The notes under the pieces were generated by a model. That model saw only the letters and a program-made list of their open reading frames with translations, was not told where the DNA came from and did not search any database. DNA of 64,000 nucleotides, taken from positions 3,826,001 to 3,890,000 of the forward strand of contig JAZGTH010000072.1 in assembly GCA_036877525.1 (NCBI GenBank), written 5' to 3'. The translations under genes were made by a program, and so were the position numbers. Of the stretch, positions 50,341-61,483 are shown piece by piece; position 1 is the stretch's first letter; every line of letters starts with the position of its first letter. This stretch comes from Chromobotia macracanthus (lineage: Eukaryota; Chordata; Actinopteri; Cypriniformes; Botiidae).

Positions 50341-51413
50341 CAGGAGATGTTGTCAGCGAGGATAGTGGACCCCTGCTCTTGAAATCTCCTTTGAGTGATT
50401 GCACAGTCTTCTGAGAAGAGGGCAAAAGAAATGGGGGTTGGGCAGAGAACAACACATCATGTGATTCTCTGCCTCATCCTGCCTCTCTTGCTTCATAAAC
50501 CGTCTTTTGGTGTACTAAACTTTTGTTTATCTACTCTGTGTTTGGCTGTATTCTTTCTTTGACTTGTTTTTTCTTGCCGGTCTGTGTTTTTCCACGCATT
50601 TTGATGGACAAAGCTGCAGCTGACCCCGTGCGTGTAGCGCGCTCTGAGTCAGAGGTTCAGAAAACACGGCGGTGCTGACACGCTCGCAGGGCTACATGTC
50701 AAATTAACCTGCCTTGTTACTCAAAAGGTTGTAACAGTAATACCAGGATCCCATGACCGGAGAAGTGCGTGTTGTGATTGTCACATGCTCGTCTTGATGA
50801 ATGATTCTCATGTAACCTCAGCTCATCCCCATATGAACTCAATACGCATGATTAGCGCCACAACAATACGTTTTGTTAGCTCAGTTTGGGTTATTGTTTG
50901 TCACATGCGAGCCACCTGTGCATTATGAGCATATGTTTGACTTATGACGCTGGTTATGGGTTTTAACACACATCAACAGCATGGCCGTCATAATAATAAT
51001 CCTGGATTAGGGAAGAGCCACCACTGCATCAGATTAATTTTCAGGAGTAATCTACGTAGATTGACTGTCGTGTAATCCTCCAGCATATCGCTGTGTATGT
51101 GCAGCTCAGTTGTCTGCAGTGAGCTGGTGTACAAATGAAGTAAACAACCTCCCAGGGGCATTCTGGGACATGAAAGAGCAGATCTCCAGCAATCTGTCTG
51201 TCATGAGTGAAGCAATCTCTCTGCTAATCTGATGCTAATCACACTCCTGCCGATGTGCTGCTTTTCAGCTTTTGAGATGCATGTGAATTTTCTAGTGCTA
51301 CGTTCCTTGTTTACGTTGAAGAAGTTTATTTTTCTTTAGAGGCTTAATTTTATATTAAGATATAGTTATCCAACTTTGTTATTGTTAATGTTTTTTGCAT
51401 ATAGAAACGAACA

Positions 51414-51670
51414 CCCAGCTAACAGGGAATGTTCTCAGAATTTTGTCTAACATTCTCTAAAAGTTCTCACAAAGTTATCAAAAATGTTATTGCAGTAACA
51501 TTAGTGGAACTTTTTTAATGTTATTATATATACAGTACCTTATATATGAAGAATGTTATTCTTAAGTTGTAAAACATTACAGAATTTACAAAAAATGTTT
51601 CAGTAATTTTCTTATAACCAGACTGGTATAGACACCAGTCTCAAGTTTTTTAAAAACCTGCTCATTTTTG
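51414..51670 (-). mobile_element. CCCAGCTAACA element, partial
   Basis: Reverse copy starting CCCAGCTAACAGGGAATGTT. The far end is lost after about 51670. Confidence 0.75.
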
Positions 51671-52132
51671 TGCACCGTTCCCTTTTTCCAGTATGGCGTA
51701 TAGTTTTCTAATGTGCTTGATTTAAAACTAAATTAATTTGCTCGGTCTATCTCCTATAGGGCAGAGTGGCAGCATGCATTTTTAATACCCCGTTGTAACA
51801 GAGATCAGGCCTTGTTTTGTTGACAACAGTGAGTCTGCAAAGATCCTCGGCTCCAGTTCCAGCGTTCCGTTCTGGATCTTGCATCTCTCACTGCGTCGTG
51901 CTCTTCAGCTCTGTAGGTTTGTGGTTTCACAGGAAGCCGCTTATGTTTGTGTAAAGCAATGCCTTCTGTGTCATGTCTGTGTAGCTGAGGTTCCGCGTGC
52001 CTCTCTCACTGTGCCGCTTGTGCAAGCTTTTTTTTACATGCACTGGGTGTATTGCTGGCGTGTGAGCTCTCCAGGAAAACTGAGCGGAGCCCAGCACTTC
52101 ATACAGAGGTCGGGATCTCTGACTGGGGGGAT

Positions 52133-52176
52133 TATAAAGCAGTGACGGTACGAGGCTCTTGGCGGGGGGGCGGGGG
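52133..52176 (+). promoter_or_regulatory. pde4d: candidate core promoter of short PDE4D1/D2 transcripts
   Basis: TATAAA at 52133-52138, a CRE half-site TGACG at 52143-52147 and a G-rich GC-box-like run at 52161-52176, 430-475 bp upstream of the D1 ATG. The arrangement fits an inducible intronic promoter. A start just downstream would give a 5'UTR of about 450 nt. Inference from motifs and position. Confidence 0.4.
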
Positions 52177-52607
52177 AACCTTTGCATCTGTTCTCCATCT
52201 TTTTTTGGGAGACAACAGCAATTGACAAACATCCTCTGAAGTTTGTGCATCTCTGGCCGTTTTCTTTCACAACCTGATGGACCTGTGGAAGATACTGATT
52301 GGAAAATGTAGAGACATGCAGTTGTTACAACATCTGACTCTGGATCAGTAAAGAGAAGGGAATCTCTGTGCTTATGTGTGTGTGTGTGTGTGCGCGTTTT
52401 GTTTTATAGGAGCATGGGGCTCCACATCAGGAGCCCCGCATAGCTGGACTGACAGTGATGTAACTCTGTTGTATTGTCCCTTCTACACTCCAGCGCCATT
52501 GTCGACTGGCTAAGGAGATAAAGGAAGCTTTTTTTGAGGGCTAGGAACAGCTCGTTTTTGATCCTTTAGCCCTGTTTTCCTCATAGGAGTGATCTTTTCA
52601 GCACAGC

Positions 52608-52853
52608 ATGAAGAGTCACCCATGTGTCCGTCCTGGACATCCCAACATGGCCGTCTACGATGTGGATGATGTTCGGGAAGCCTCAGCTAGCCCGGTCAAA
52701 CGACTCAAAACTGACCATCCCCTCCCCTGTCTCCCTCCAGAGGAGGCCTATCAGAAACTCGCCACCGAGACCCTGGAGGAGCTGGACTGGTGTCTGGACC
52801 AGTTGGAGACCCTTCAGACCCGACACTCCGTCAGCGAGATGGCCTCGAACAAG
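52608..52853 (+). CDS. pde4d: pde4d short-form first exon D1, continuous with the UCR2 exon
   Basis: 82 codons from ATG 52608 to AAG before donor GTGAGT at 52854. The unique part starts MKSHPCVRPGHPNMAVYD and runs through SPVKRLKTDHPLPCLPP. It parallels mammalian PDE4D1, which has a similar MKEQP start and an SGPVKRLRTESPFPCL segment. It then continues straight into EEAYQKLATETLEELDWCLD of UCR2. The product lacks UCR1. An internal ATG at 52839 (MASNK) equals the start of the still shorter PDE4D2. The codons for PCLPP lie in the polypyrimidine tract of the acceptor used by long forms at 52741. Confidence 0.95.
52741..52853 (+). CDS. pde4d: pde4d common exon, UCR2 part 1 (113 nt)
   Basis: In long forms the acceptor CTCCCTCCAG at 52731-52740 is used and AG completes Glu. 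Encodes EEAYQKLATETLEELDWCLD and QLETLQTRHSVSEMASNK. LETLQTRHSVSEM is the D-type sequence. This is the first helical part of UCR2, which folds over the active site. Confidence 0.97.
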
Positions 52854-53794
52854 GTGAGTCACCATTAAAACTTAACGCCTCATAACCACACAGTGTTTTC
52901 CGCTTGCATCCCTCTCAGGGGAATGAGGTTTACATCAGGGCGGCTCACCTTAGAACGAAGGGCTTCCCCCGACTTAATGTTATTACCGCTGCCCGGGGGA
53001 CTTCAGGTAATTGGTGTGATTTGGCAGGGCTGTTGGCTCACAGACGTTATCAGGTAGCGCAGAGCCAAGATGGCTGCCCCGGGGGGGTACAGTTTCAGAG
53101 CGATATACAGACAGCAACTCATGTACGTGCAGGATTGTGAGTCAGGCTGGCTATTGATTGTCTCTCTTGCATCCTGGTTTGGTATGGTGACCCAAGTTAT
53201 CTGATATGACCAAGGGTTCGACACCATAAACGAATGTTATGAGGGTATAAATAACTGCATAAAAACACTCAAATTAAAGCGTGTGTGTCAATGCACACAT
53301 GCATGTTTCTACATGCTGGAAAAGCTAATGTAGACCTTTAGTTACACCAAGATATTATTGTTGCTGGAATTGTGGCTTGTGTTGAGGTCAGACTGCTGGG
53401 GATCATGTTTTGCATTGCTGATGACTAAACAGGAGTCTTTTAATGTGGCGTACCGCTGTACTCAGAACTGCAGTCTTCATCAGTCAAAACCTCCCTGTAA
53501 TTCCTTTTGTGGGGTTTTTGGGGGGATATGGGGGGATATGTTTTATGTGGTCAAGGCAGGTCTCAGAGGGGGCCAATATTACTGAAGGTCACGTATCATA
53601 TTTCAAATACAGGCTGTACAGTATGACACAACACTTGTTGTCATAAATATTTTAATGATAAGGGTTTTTTATCATTTGTGGATTTCTGTAAATGTAATAG
53701 TGGGTCTGCAAATTACATTTTAGATTCAGAAGAAAATGTAAGTGCTTCTTATATGTCCTCGCAAAACTCAGCACTTCAATGCTAGTGTGGCTGT

Positions 53795-53880
53795 GTGTGG
53801 TTGCCAGGGTGTTGCTATGCAGTTGCTAGGGTTTTTGGGATTCTTGCTAGGTAGTTCTTCCATACTAGCCCAGGTCACAA
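53795..53880 (+). repeat. GTTGCTA-type dispersed repeat
   Basis: 'ggttgccagggtgttgctat' and following 'gcagttgctaggg', related to 4455-4545. Confidence 0.6.
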
Positions 53881-53947
53881 GAGTCTCTACGATATGACTT
53901 TATGATCCATAACGATATCTGTTCTTTCTCCCATTTTATCCAACAGA

Positions 53948-54115
53948 ATATATATATATGTTTTAGTCAACTCATACTCAACATTTAAACATCATAGTTT
54001 AGCAGCATCATAGCTTAACTTGTCATTTGAGCCTTATCACTTATCACATATATATATATACATATACGTATACATACACATATGTATATCTGTACATATA
54101 CATATATATATAGAG
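53948..54115. repeat. (TA)n-rich simple repeat
   Basis: Several TA and TATACA runs directly before the SINE at 54118. Confidence 0.8.
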
Positions 54116-54117
54116 CT

Positions 54118-54272
54118 CAGTTCCTGTAGCTCAGCTGGCAGAGCATTGTGTCAGCAGCGCAAAGGTTGTGGGGAGCACACATAAAGGTTGATTGCCAGGG
54201 GAGCTCACATACTGATCAAATGTATAGCTTGAATGTACTATTAGTTGCTTTGGATAAAAGCATCTAAATGTT
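54118..54272 (+). mobile_element. tRNA-derived SINE
   Basis: Starts with a tRNA-like head, 'cctgtagctcagctggcaga' (pol III A-box region), and ends with the cyprinid SINE tail 'gttgctttggataaaagc'. The head is broken by a short insertion after 'aaaggttgtgggg', so it is old and not a functional tRNA. Confidence 0.85.
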
Positions 54273-54717
54273 ATATGTATATATATATAATATAAAAGGA
54301 ATTTGAGCCTTATGTAACACCAGTTTACAGTACACAAATGAATGTTTACATATTACTATTATTTGATTTTGCTTACAGTTGTTATCTATGGCCTGTAGGG
54401 TTCCTGTGGTCATGTTACATAAACTGTGTTTACTGTGGCACCTGATTAAATAACCTCACCATGACATCATCATCTTTTATTGCTGAATACACAGGTTATG
54501 CTCTGTTTATAAAATATGCTGATTTCAGGCCCAACACTGAATGTCTCAGAAACTTCAGTGTGTCACAAAAGTCCACAGGCTGGTGACCTTCAGAAACACT
54601 CCACAATATACCATCACCTGTAGCTCATGGGTCTGTAGAACCAACAAGGTTCTCAGTCTTCATTAATGTAACTTAAACGAGATGTGTGTACTGCTTGCCT
54701 GTGCATAACTTACCAGC

Positions 54718-54812
54718 ACAATTCCAGGGTGTTGGCGGCAGTTTCAAGGGTGTTGCTGTGCTGTTATCACAGAGTTTTGTGTGGTTGCTACCTGGCCAAA
54801 GTCTAAAAAGCC
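54718..54812 (+). repeat. GTTGCTA-type dispersed repeat, diverged
   Basis: 'gggtgttgctgtgctgttat' and 'gtggttgctacctggccaaa', related to the copies at 53795 and 62205. Confidence 0.5.
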
Positions 54813-54898
54813 CAATTTCCTCCTTCAGGTGTAACCTGAAGTATCCGTGATGGGATTATGGGATTGTTTAGCTTCTGTTTTGCTGATTTGTTTAGCTT

Positions 54899-55091
54899 AA
54901 CGTTTTTTTAAATTCTGTAATGTTTTTAAAACATTCCACTACCTACCAAAGAATAACATTTTTGATTATATATTGATATATAACATTAAAAATGTTTTAC
55001 TAACGTTATTGCGAGAACATTTTTGATAACATCTGACAGAACTTTTAGAGAATATTAGCTAACGTTCTGAGAATGTTCCCTGTTTGCCGGG
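54899..55091 (+). mobile_element. CCCAGCTAACA element, 5'-truncated
   Basis: Right half from 'aaattctgtaatgttttta' to 'gttccctgtttgccggg'. Confidence 0.7.
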
Positions 55092-55830
55092 TCTGCCTGT
55101 TTTGGGGTTTGTTTTTGAATGTACTGAGCATGCTCCCAAATAACCGGCATAGGCCTGCCACGCTGAATACTGATGAATAAAATACCTACACACACACGGC
55201 AGCAACACAACCCTGTCACAGCACAGACAAACAGGCTAGTGCAGGAACCCACATGCTCGCAGTCGCCATGGAGACGCAGACAAATCGAGCCCTGCAGTGG
55301 GCTGAGAGTGAGCGCAGACGACACGCACTACATTCAACAAAACGACACCCCACCGGAAGGTTAATTAGGTTCACTAACAAACATCACAGCATCTTTGTAG
55401 CTCTCTGCCTAAACATGTTGATTTGAAAATGTTCCAACATTCCTGAAACGTTCATACGTGATCAATTTGGGGACATGGTGATTGTCAACCGGTTACGTCA
55501 CTAACGTTACACTGGATTTGGTGTTTTGACAGGTCTGGTTGTACATAACACAAACCGTCTACTTTATGTAAATGTCAAAGTATATAAATATATGCTGTAT
55601 AGGCATGATTATGTGACTGGACTTGTTTAGACATGCAGTCACATATTGTTCTGTTTTACGTGATGGGTCCGATACATTTCATGATATTGAGCTTTGTTTG
55701 CTATGCGTAAAAATCTGATGACATCATACAATTATGTTTATTCCATAATATTTTGGGCTGAAAGTTTAATGAAATTTGATGCCCTGCCAGATCTGTCTTC
55801 TGTTGTAACGAACTGAATGAGTGCTATTTA

Positions 55831-56180
55831 CAGCTGAAAATTGTAGGTTGCAAGAATGTTTTCCATTAAGTAGCAAAAACATTAATTTGAAAGTTTAAGA
55901 AACATTCAAAACAACATTTTTTTTTGGCATTGCATTAGTGGTATTGTTTGGTTATAAGAATGATATTCAAACTTTTTTTTTAATTCTGTAATGTTTTTAA
56001 AACGTTCCACTAACAACCTAAGAATAACATTTTTGTGATGTTATTCTTCTAACATATACTGAAATATGAGATGTTTAAGAAACATTCTACTTATCTTACT
56101 GCAGGAACGTTTTCAATAACTTTGAGAGAACTTTTTGAGAACTATAGCTAACGTCCCGAGAACGTTCCCTGTTAGCTGGG
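55831..56180 (+). mobile_element. CCCAGCTAACA element, near full length
   Basis: 350 bp from 'cagctgaaaattgtaggttg' to 'gttccctgttagctggg'; slightly longer than others because of extra 'aaatatgagatg' sequence. Confidence 0.8.
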
Positions 56181-57934
56181 TGTGCTGTTAGTGTTTAATG
56201 TAAATTCAAGTTTGATGCTGTTACCATTGTGATGTCTGATTAACCGACTAGTCCAGGTGACTTTTGTTTTGTGACTTTTTTGTAGCTAATTATATCAATG
56301 AGGAGCTAAAATTTGCAGTTTAGCTACTTCACATTTTGAGTAGCAGGAAGTCTTAGAGTTTACATCGTTTCTCTTACTCTGTGCATTCATATGTTGTTTA
56401 TCTCTCCATAATTTACCAAGTTAAAGACTTCCCATTGCAGCAAATCTGGAGTTACCCAAGTACCCAGTTTCCCTTCCTTGAGACTTCCTTAGCACACCAC
56501 ACCCAGTGGATTCTGGGCCCAGAGGCCCACCAATGCCAGAGTGCATAAACTCAAAGGAAAGGAACACTGTAAAGCGACATATGGGCTGTGGTGGGGGGTG
56601 AGGGGGTGGTATCTGTGGCCAGTTGGTTTCTCCATGATTTGAATCCTGCACGCGCATTGTGGTAAAGCCTCTGGCGTCTCATTGCTCCTCTCTAATGCGA
56701 CGACTGCACAGCATGAAATGTTGAATGATACTCAAAGAGTCGGCCGACAGCTTTAATCAAAGCCACGCGAGGCCTGTGTGAGCTCAGCTCAGGGCTTCAG
56801 TCTCTGCCAGAATTCACCAAACTACTTCACAGAAAACCACAGAGGCCTCATTCCTTCCTTTGTCACCGTTTATGTAGCCTTAAAGTATTTTTCAGTTATT
56901 GAAGTTGCAAGTAAAACTTTACAAGTAAAGTATTTATTCATGAAAACGAAGCATGGTAATCAGTCACATGACAAAAAATATTGTTGTCTATTTTTCAGGA
57001 AGTATTTAGTGTTTGTCGATTCTGTTTGGAATTGTGTTGAGTGTAGAAGAGGCGATAATTAGATCTCCAGAAACAGCTCTGCGTCTCTGATGATTGGGAT
57101 GAGACCTCTGGGCTGATTTTGGGGTGTGGTCAGAGGTTTCTCCTCGTTTCTCGTTTCCATCAACACAACCTATGGCATAACAACAACCCTGCTAGTTAGC
57201 TGTTGTCTGTAATTAACCAGGAACAATATGACAATGTTTCTTACAAGACATTGTTTCTGCAACAAGGCAACAATTTGTTGATTATGGTTCCAGCATGTTG
57301 CCGATTGTCACATTTTTAAGCCAGCAGTTCAGTTTCAATTGTAAACTGATAATTCTCATACTCCATTTAATAAACAGTTATGACCATCCAACATACTGTA
57401 TACAGGAAATGTATAAATTGACATACGCAGCAGTTCTCACCAGCATCATTTGCCTGTTTAGGTCGAATCACACTTTGCATAAAGAAATGTTTTGACGCAA
57501 AAGAGCAACTCTGCATTTTAATATTCCTGCTGATAATCTAATATCATTGCTGTATTGTAATGCCAGTGGCTATTGCCCTAATAAAAGATCTGTCCCTTTT
57601 TTTTTAAATGAGAACCCCACAGCATGGGCAACATGAAAGCGTCATGTTACGATTGGCTGCAGCCCGAGCAGACATCACTGTCTGCTTATGAATGATGTTA
57701 TATTGAGACCTCCTCAGTTCTCATCATCAATATCGCCCACTTCTGATTGGAGAATGGAAATGAATCGGCAGGTTTGATTGGTTGGGCCTGTTTATCAAAT
57801 ACATTAGTGTTAGGTTTAAATACACAAGCACATTTACCTTTTTATCTGTAGTTTATTTTATAGAAGTATTGTATTGATATTAATATATTGCAGACGATAT
57901 TGACTGAAAATCATTGGATCACAACCTTTTTGAA

Positions 57935-58150
57935 ACAATAAAGGCAACAATAAAACAATATTTCAAGACTCCCAACTCCAAATTTCTATATAATAAAAAT
58001 ATTCTAGAGGAATATTCTTGGCAGAACTAGAACATAGTTTGCATTTTTTGTTGTAGCTTATTTTATACTTTTTTTTAAGTCATCTCAAAGCCCCCTTGGA
58101 AGTTTGTTGAGGCCCCCTAGTGGACCCTGGCCCCCTGGTAGAGACTGGAC
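57935..58150 (-). repeat. dispersed repeat, reverse copy of the 11817 family
   Basis: 'gaggccccctagtggaccct' then 'ggccccctgg' is the reverse complement of the G-rich start of the 11817 copy; the rest is diverged. Confidence 0.55.
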
Positions 58151-58440
58151 ATTATCTGGTTAAAACAAAAATAAGCTGTATTTCTCGAATACATTTCCAA
58201 GAACATCAGCATTGATATTAATGGCAATAAATATGTAAATTAAATACAAAATTGGTCACTTAATGTTTAAAAAACTGAATATTTTTCTGTATTATTTTAA
58301 AGCACCCGGTTTTTGGACAGTGAACTGGTTTTGTCTATACGGTGGACGTTCTCCTCCGATAAATCATCTGAACACACCGCCATGCGTATGATTACACCAG
58401 GTACAAGGTGAGCTGTGAAAACAGCTCAGATCTCAAGGCC

Positions 58441-58779
58441 TGTATCCTCAATCAGCGTGACGGCCGCACCAGCCCACTTCTCCCTGCCAGTAATGAGCTG
58501 TGATTGGCTGTCTGCTCTGGGCCCGAGCTGCACTGATTAAATGAGCAGTCCCATATTTGGAAGGTGTTGAGCATCGCAGCATCTTTTCCGCGGCACAGAG
58601 AAGCCAAGCCATGTCTGCCAGCCTCAGCACCCCATCGCACCTCTAGTTGATCTGATGTCAGCTTTGGAGATGCTGTTTCAGGGCTGAGACAACAGAAGCG
58701 TTTGTGTCGTGCCATCTGAAGGATTTAGGAACGATTTTTTCTTGGTTTCATGCGCGCTTTGCTTTAGAGCTTTGACAAA
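58441..58779 (+). promoter_or_regulatory. pde4d: candidate promoter of the super-short D6 transcript with CArG box
   Basis: GC-richer unique block ending at the D6 ATG. Contains an inverted CCAAT box (GATTGGCT at about 58502) and a perfect SRF-type CArG box CCATATTTGG at 58551-58560, 220 bp before the start codon. Open frames on the minus strand here have no coding support. Confidence 0.45.
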
Positions 58780-58827
58780 ATGCCTGATGCGAATTATTTG
58801 CGATCGGTGTCATGGGGTTACATAAAG
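58780..58827 (+). CDS. pde4d: pde4d super-short first exon D6
   Basis: 16 codons, MPDANYLRSVSWGYIK, followed by donor GTACGA. The mammalian PDE4D6 and PDE4B5 N-terminus, MPEANYLLSVSWGYIK, differs at two positions. Phase 0 joins FKRMLNREL of the 94-nt exon. The product keeps only the second part of UCR2. In mammals this form is brain-enriched. Confidence 0.94.
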
Positions 58828-59888
58828 GTACGATTTCTGCTTTAGTCTGATTTTATGGTTGTATGTATCTACAGTTTTGAATTCAGCCATTGGATGGATG
58901 AAAAACAGACTTATAACAAATGTAAACAAAGCAATCAAAATTGGCTTCTGTTTGTCTTTAATTGAGGTCTGCTTGTCGTCATGAAATCCTGTATTCAAAC
59001 AGTGTGCTTGTTGTCTTAATACTGTATGTTCAAACAGTGTGTGGTACACACATGTAAATATTATGGAAAGTAACAGTATTTCATGCGTATTCGAGGTGCA
59101 CAATGGCTGTACAGTGTGTGATGGCCGCTCTCTTGATGTTTGTATGATCAAGCTTTAGGTACAAGTTTTCTAAACTGGCATACACAGAGATCTAAATGAG
59201 TTAACCTGAAGTAATTAGATGCTTAAAAATACTGTCTAAAATCTATGAATAATTATGTATGCGTTGTCTTTGGTGTGTAAGCAGGAAATATGCAACCTTA
59301 TTATTACCGTTATTGGTAATAAAGTTTCACTGCTTTATATTTCACTGTAGGTTGTATCCTGCACATAACCTTGTATGTGACCGATAAAGAGAATGTTTGG
59401 AAATCTAAACTGATATTTCCCACCGACATGCCACAACAAAAGGCTGCGACTTTTGCACTGTATTGCACTGTACTATATACCGCTGTTAATGTTGAGAATT
59501 GACTAATTTGTTATCATATAAGACATTCAGATGAAAGTAGACTTACTAGATTCAAATGAATTGTATGATACAGTTTGCCCAGTTTTACCGCAATTGCTTT
59601 TGTTTGTCTGATGTGATGCCTGCACAGATGAACTGTTTGATAGTTATGGTTAAACTGAGATGCAACATGCTTGTGATAACCAAAGATGTTTGGATTATTC
59701 AGTGTTCATTATGAGGTAACAGATATAAACATTTTATTATTTCACAGAGCATTGCATCTGGTTTGTGAATCTTAATATTGTTATTTTTATAGATGGATAT
59801 TAAAACACAGTGGCTTTATTTGAAAGAGTGTTTATTTACTAATGGTAATTTATTTTATCTGTCTGTCTGTCTATCCTGCTGTCTCCAG
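58828..59888. other. pde4d intron, D6 exon to 94-nt exon
   Basis: AT-rich with no exon or recognised repeat, apart from a short CTGT run before the acceptor. Confidence 0.7.
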
Positions 59889-59982
59889 TTCAAGCGGATG
59901 TTGAACAGGGAGTTAACCCACCTATCGGAGATGAGCCGGTCTGGTAACCAGGTCTCAGAGTTCATCTCCAACACATTTTTAG
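59889..59982 (+). CDS. pde4d: pde4d common exon, UCR2 part 2 (94 nt)
   Basis: FKRMLNRELTHLSEMSRSGN then QVSEFISNTFL plus G. This is the regulatory helix of UCR2 that caps the active site. TTC at 59961 encodes Phe197 in D3 numbering here, equivalent to human Phe196. Acceptor CTCCAG, donor GTAACA. Confidence 0.97.
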
Positions 59983-60066
59983 GTAACACATCAATCACAG
60001 AAACACTGAAAGCAGTCGACTCAAGTGTGACTGTCAGATGAGCGATGATGTTTCTTTCTCCTGCAG

Positions 60067-60242
60067 ACAAACAGCATGACGTGGAGATGCCCTCTCCGCA
60101 GACACAGAAGGAGAAGGAGAAGAAGAAAAAGCCCATGTGTCAGATCAGTGGCGTGAAGAAGCTCATGCACAGTACCAGCCTCACCAACTCCAACATCCCT
60201 CGCTTTGGGGTCAAGACAGACACGGAAGACTCCTTGGCCAAG
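60067..60242 (+). CDS. pde4d: pde4d common exon, UCR2 to linker 2 (176 nt)
   Basis: DKQHDVEMPSPQTQKEKEKK, then KKPMCQISGVKKLMHSTS and IPRFGVKTDTEDSLAK. Linker 2 is Lys/Glu-rich. 'SLTNSNIPRFGVKT' is closest to PDE4D. The preceding intron is only 84 bp. Acceptor CTGCAG, donor GTGAGC. Confidence 0.97.
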
Positions 60243-61085
60243 GTGAGCTTGAGGGACACGCTTGTTTTAGAGAGCTCCTTCAAGCTCTTCTGCTCTCAGA
60301 ACATCAATCATCTCAATTGAAACATGATTGGACCTCATCATGGACACTTAGTCCTTGAAGACGGGTCATCAGGGTTTCTTTGTCCCGTGACGTGGACTGA
60401 TGACGTGCAGTTGGCAGCGTTATGTACCCTGCTGAAAGGACCAGCTTGGACCAGCATGATTTTCCGTTCTGCTCAATGCTGTTTTGTGCCATCCCAGCTA
60501 ACAATTTTAGGTTGTAAGAACGTTTTCCTAACATTTCCGTTAAGGAACAAAAACATTAATTTTTTCTTTTTTTAAGTTCTGGGAACGTTCAGTATGTCCA
60601 GTTTTTAGTCCAGTCTTTTGCCATTTACAGTCTATTGCTTGTTATAAGAACATTCATGCAAACCATTTCTTAATTCTGTAACATTTTAAAAACGTTACAC
60701 ACGTTTTTAAATGTATATATATAATATATATATATATATATCCTGTTAGCTGGGATGCTGTTCAGCAGCAGATTGTGCTGAAGACATTAGGACAGCAGAG
60801 TTCTTCTGTTAAAGTCTCAGAACTCAACATATGCTAATGACAAAAGTATGTTGATACTTTTAGCAGAGTGTTCAAATCAATTTCACAGTAAGAGAGACGG
60901 GCCCGAAGAGACCACATATTCACCTGGTTATTTTTTTCAAAAATCATCCTGGATGAATCTAGAGCTCTTATGTAACTGTTAATAAAATCAAACCTACAGT
61001 TGTTTAGTTTTAAAGATGTTTTGCATATTGGTTTAGCTGCGTCACATTACATAAGAACTGACTGTTTAATGTTGGTGTGTTTCAG
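60243..61085. other. pde4d intron with inverted-repeat element
   Basis: Contains the element copy at 60493-60754 and its (TA)n tract. Otherwise nothing recognised. Confidence 0.7.
60493..60754 (+). mobile_element. CCCAGCTAACA element with (TA)n replacing part of its right half
   Basis: Both ends intact (CCCAGCTAACAATTTTAGG ... TCCTGTTAGCTGGG). The segment normally containing 'gatatatgatatataac' has become a long TA run (about 60715-60741), and the right half beyond it is deleted. Confidence 0.8.
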
Positions 61086-61184
61086 GAGCTGGAGGACATT
61101 AACAAATGGGGCCTTAATGTTTTCAAAGTCACAGAGTTTTCAGGCAACAGGCCGTTAACGGTGATGATGTACACTATATTTCAG
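61086..61184 (+). CDS. pde4d: pde4d common exon, start of catalytic domain (99 nt)
   Basis: 33 codons, ELEDINKWGLNVFKVTEFSG then NRPLTVMMYTIFQ. Acceptor TTTCAG, donor GTGAGG. 'SGNRPLTV' is D-like. First helices of the PDE catalytic domain. Confidence 0.97.
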
Positions 61185-61483
61185 GTGAGGGTATATAAAA
61201 ATCAAAATTCTACTTAAAAAATTTTGCTATACTTTCATCGGATTACGGTAACTTCCTCCACCTCGGAAATGACTCTGATGTTGTAACCAAGGCCCTGTGT
61301 TTGTGGTAAAATAATATTAACCAATGATACCACAGTCTGCTTTGAATGCTCCAATCAAATCCTGATGCATCAAATCAAGTCCCTCCTCCATTTTCTCTTG
61401 CTGAATTTTCTGTTTCACTTGGCAATACATCACATCACTGATAAAAATGTGGGCTTCATCAGGGCTGTTTTCCTCCCCCACAG

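Larger units (their letters stand above)
48508..52130. other. pde4d linker-1 intron upstream of the D1 promoter
   Basis: No supported exon. Holds a CRE at 50333-50340 and a partial inverted-repeat element at 51414-51670. Otherwise unique sequence with a GC-richer stretch about 50130-50370. Confidence 0.6.
52854..58440. other. pde4d UCR2 intron, 5' part
   Basis: No supported exon. Contains GTTGCTA-type repeats at 53795-53880 and 54718-54812, an AT/CA simple repeat and a SINE at 53948-54272, inverted-repeat elements at 54899-55091 and 55831-56180, and a reverse copy of the 11817 repeat at 57935-58150. Confidence 0.6.

Noticed and set aside
54118..54190. tRNA gene
   Set aside because: The A-box region is tRNA-like, but there is no cloverleaf and it continues into a SINE tail, so it is a SINE head.
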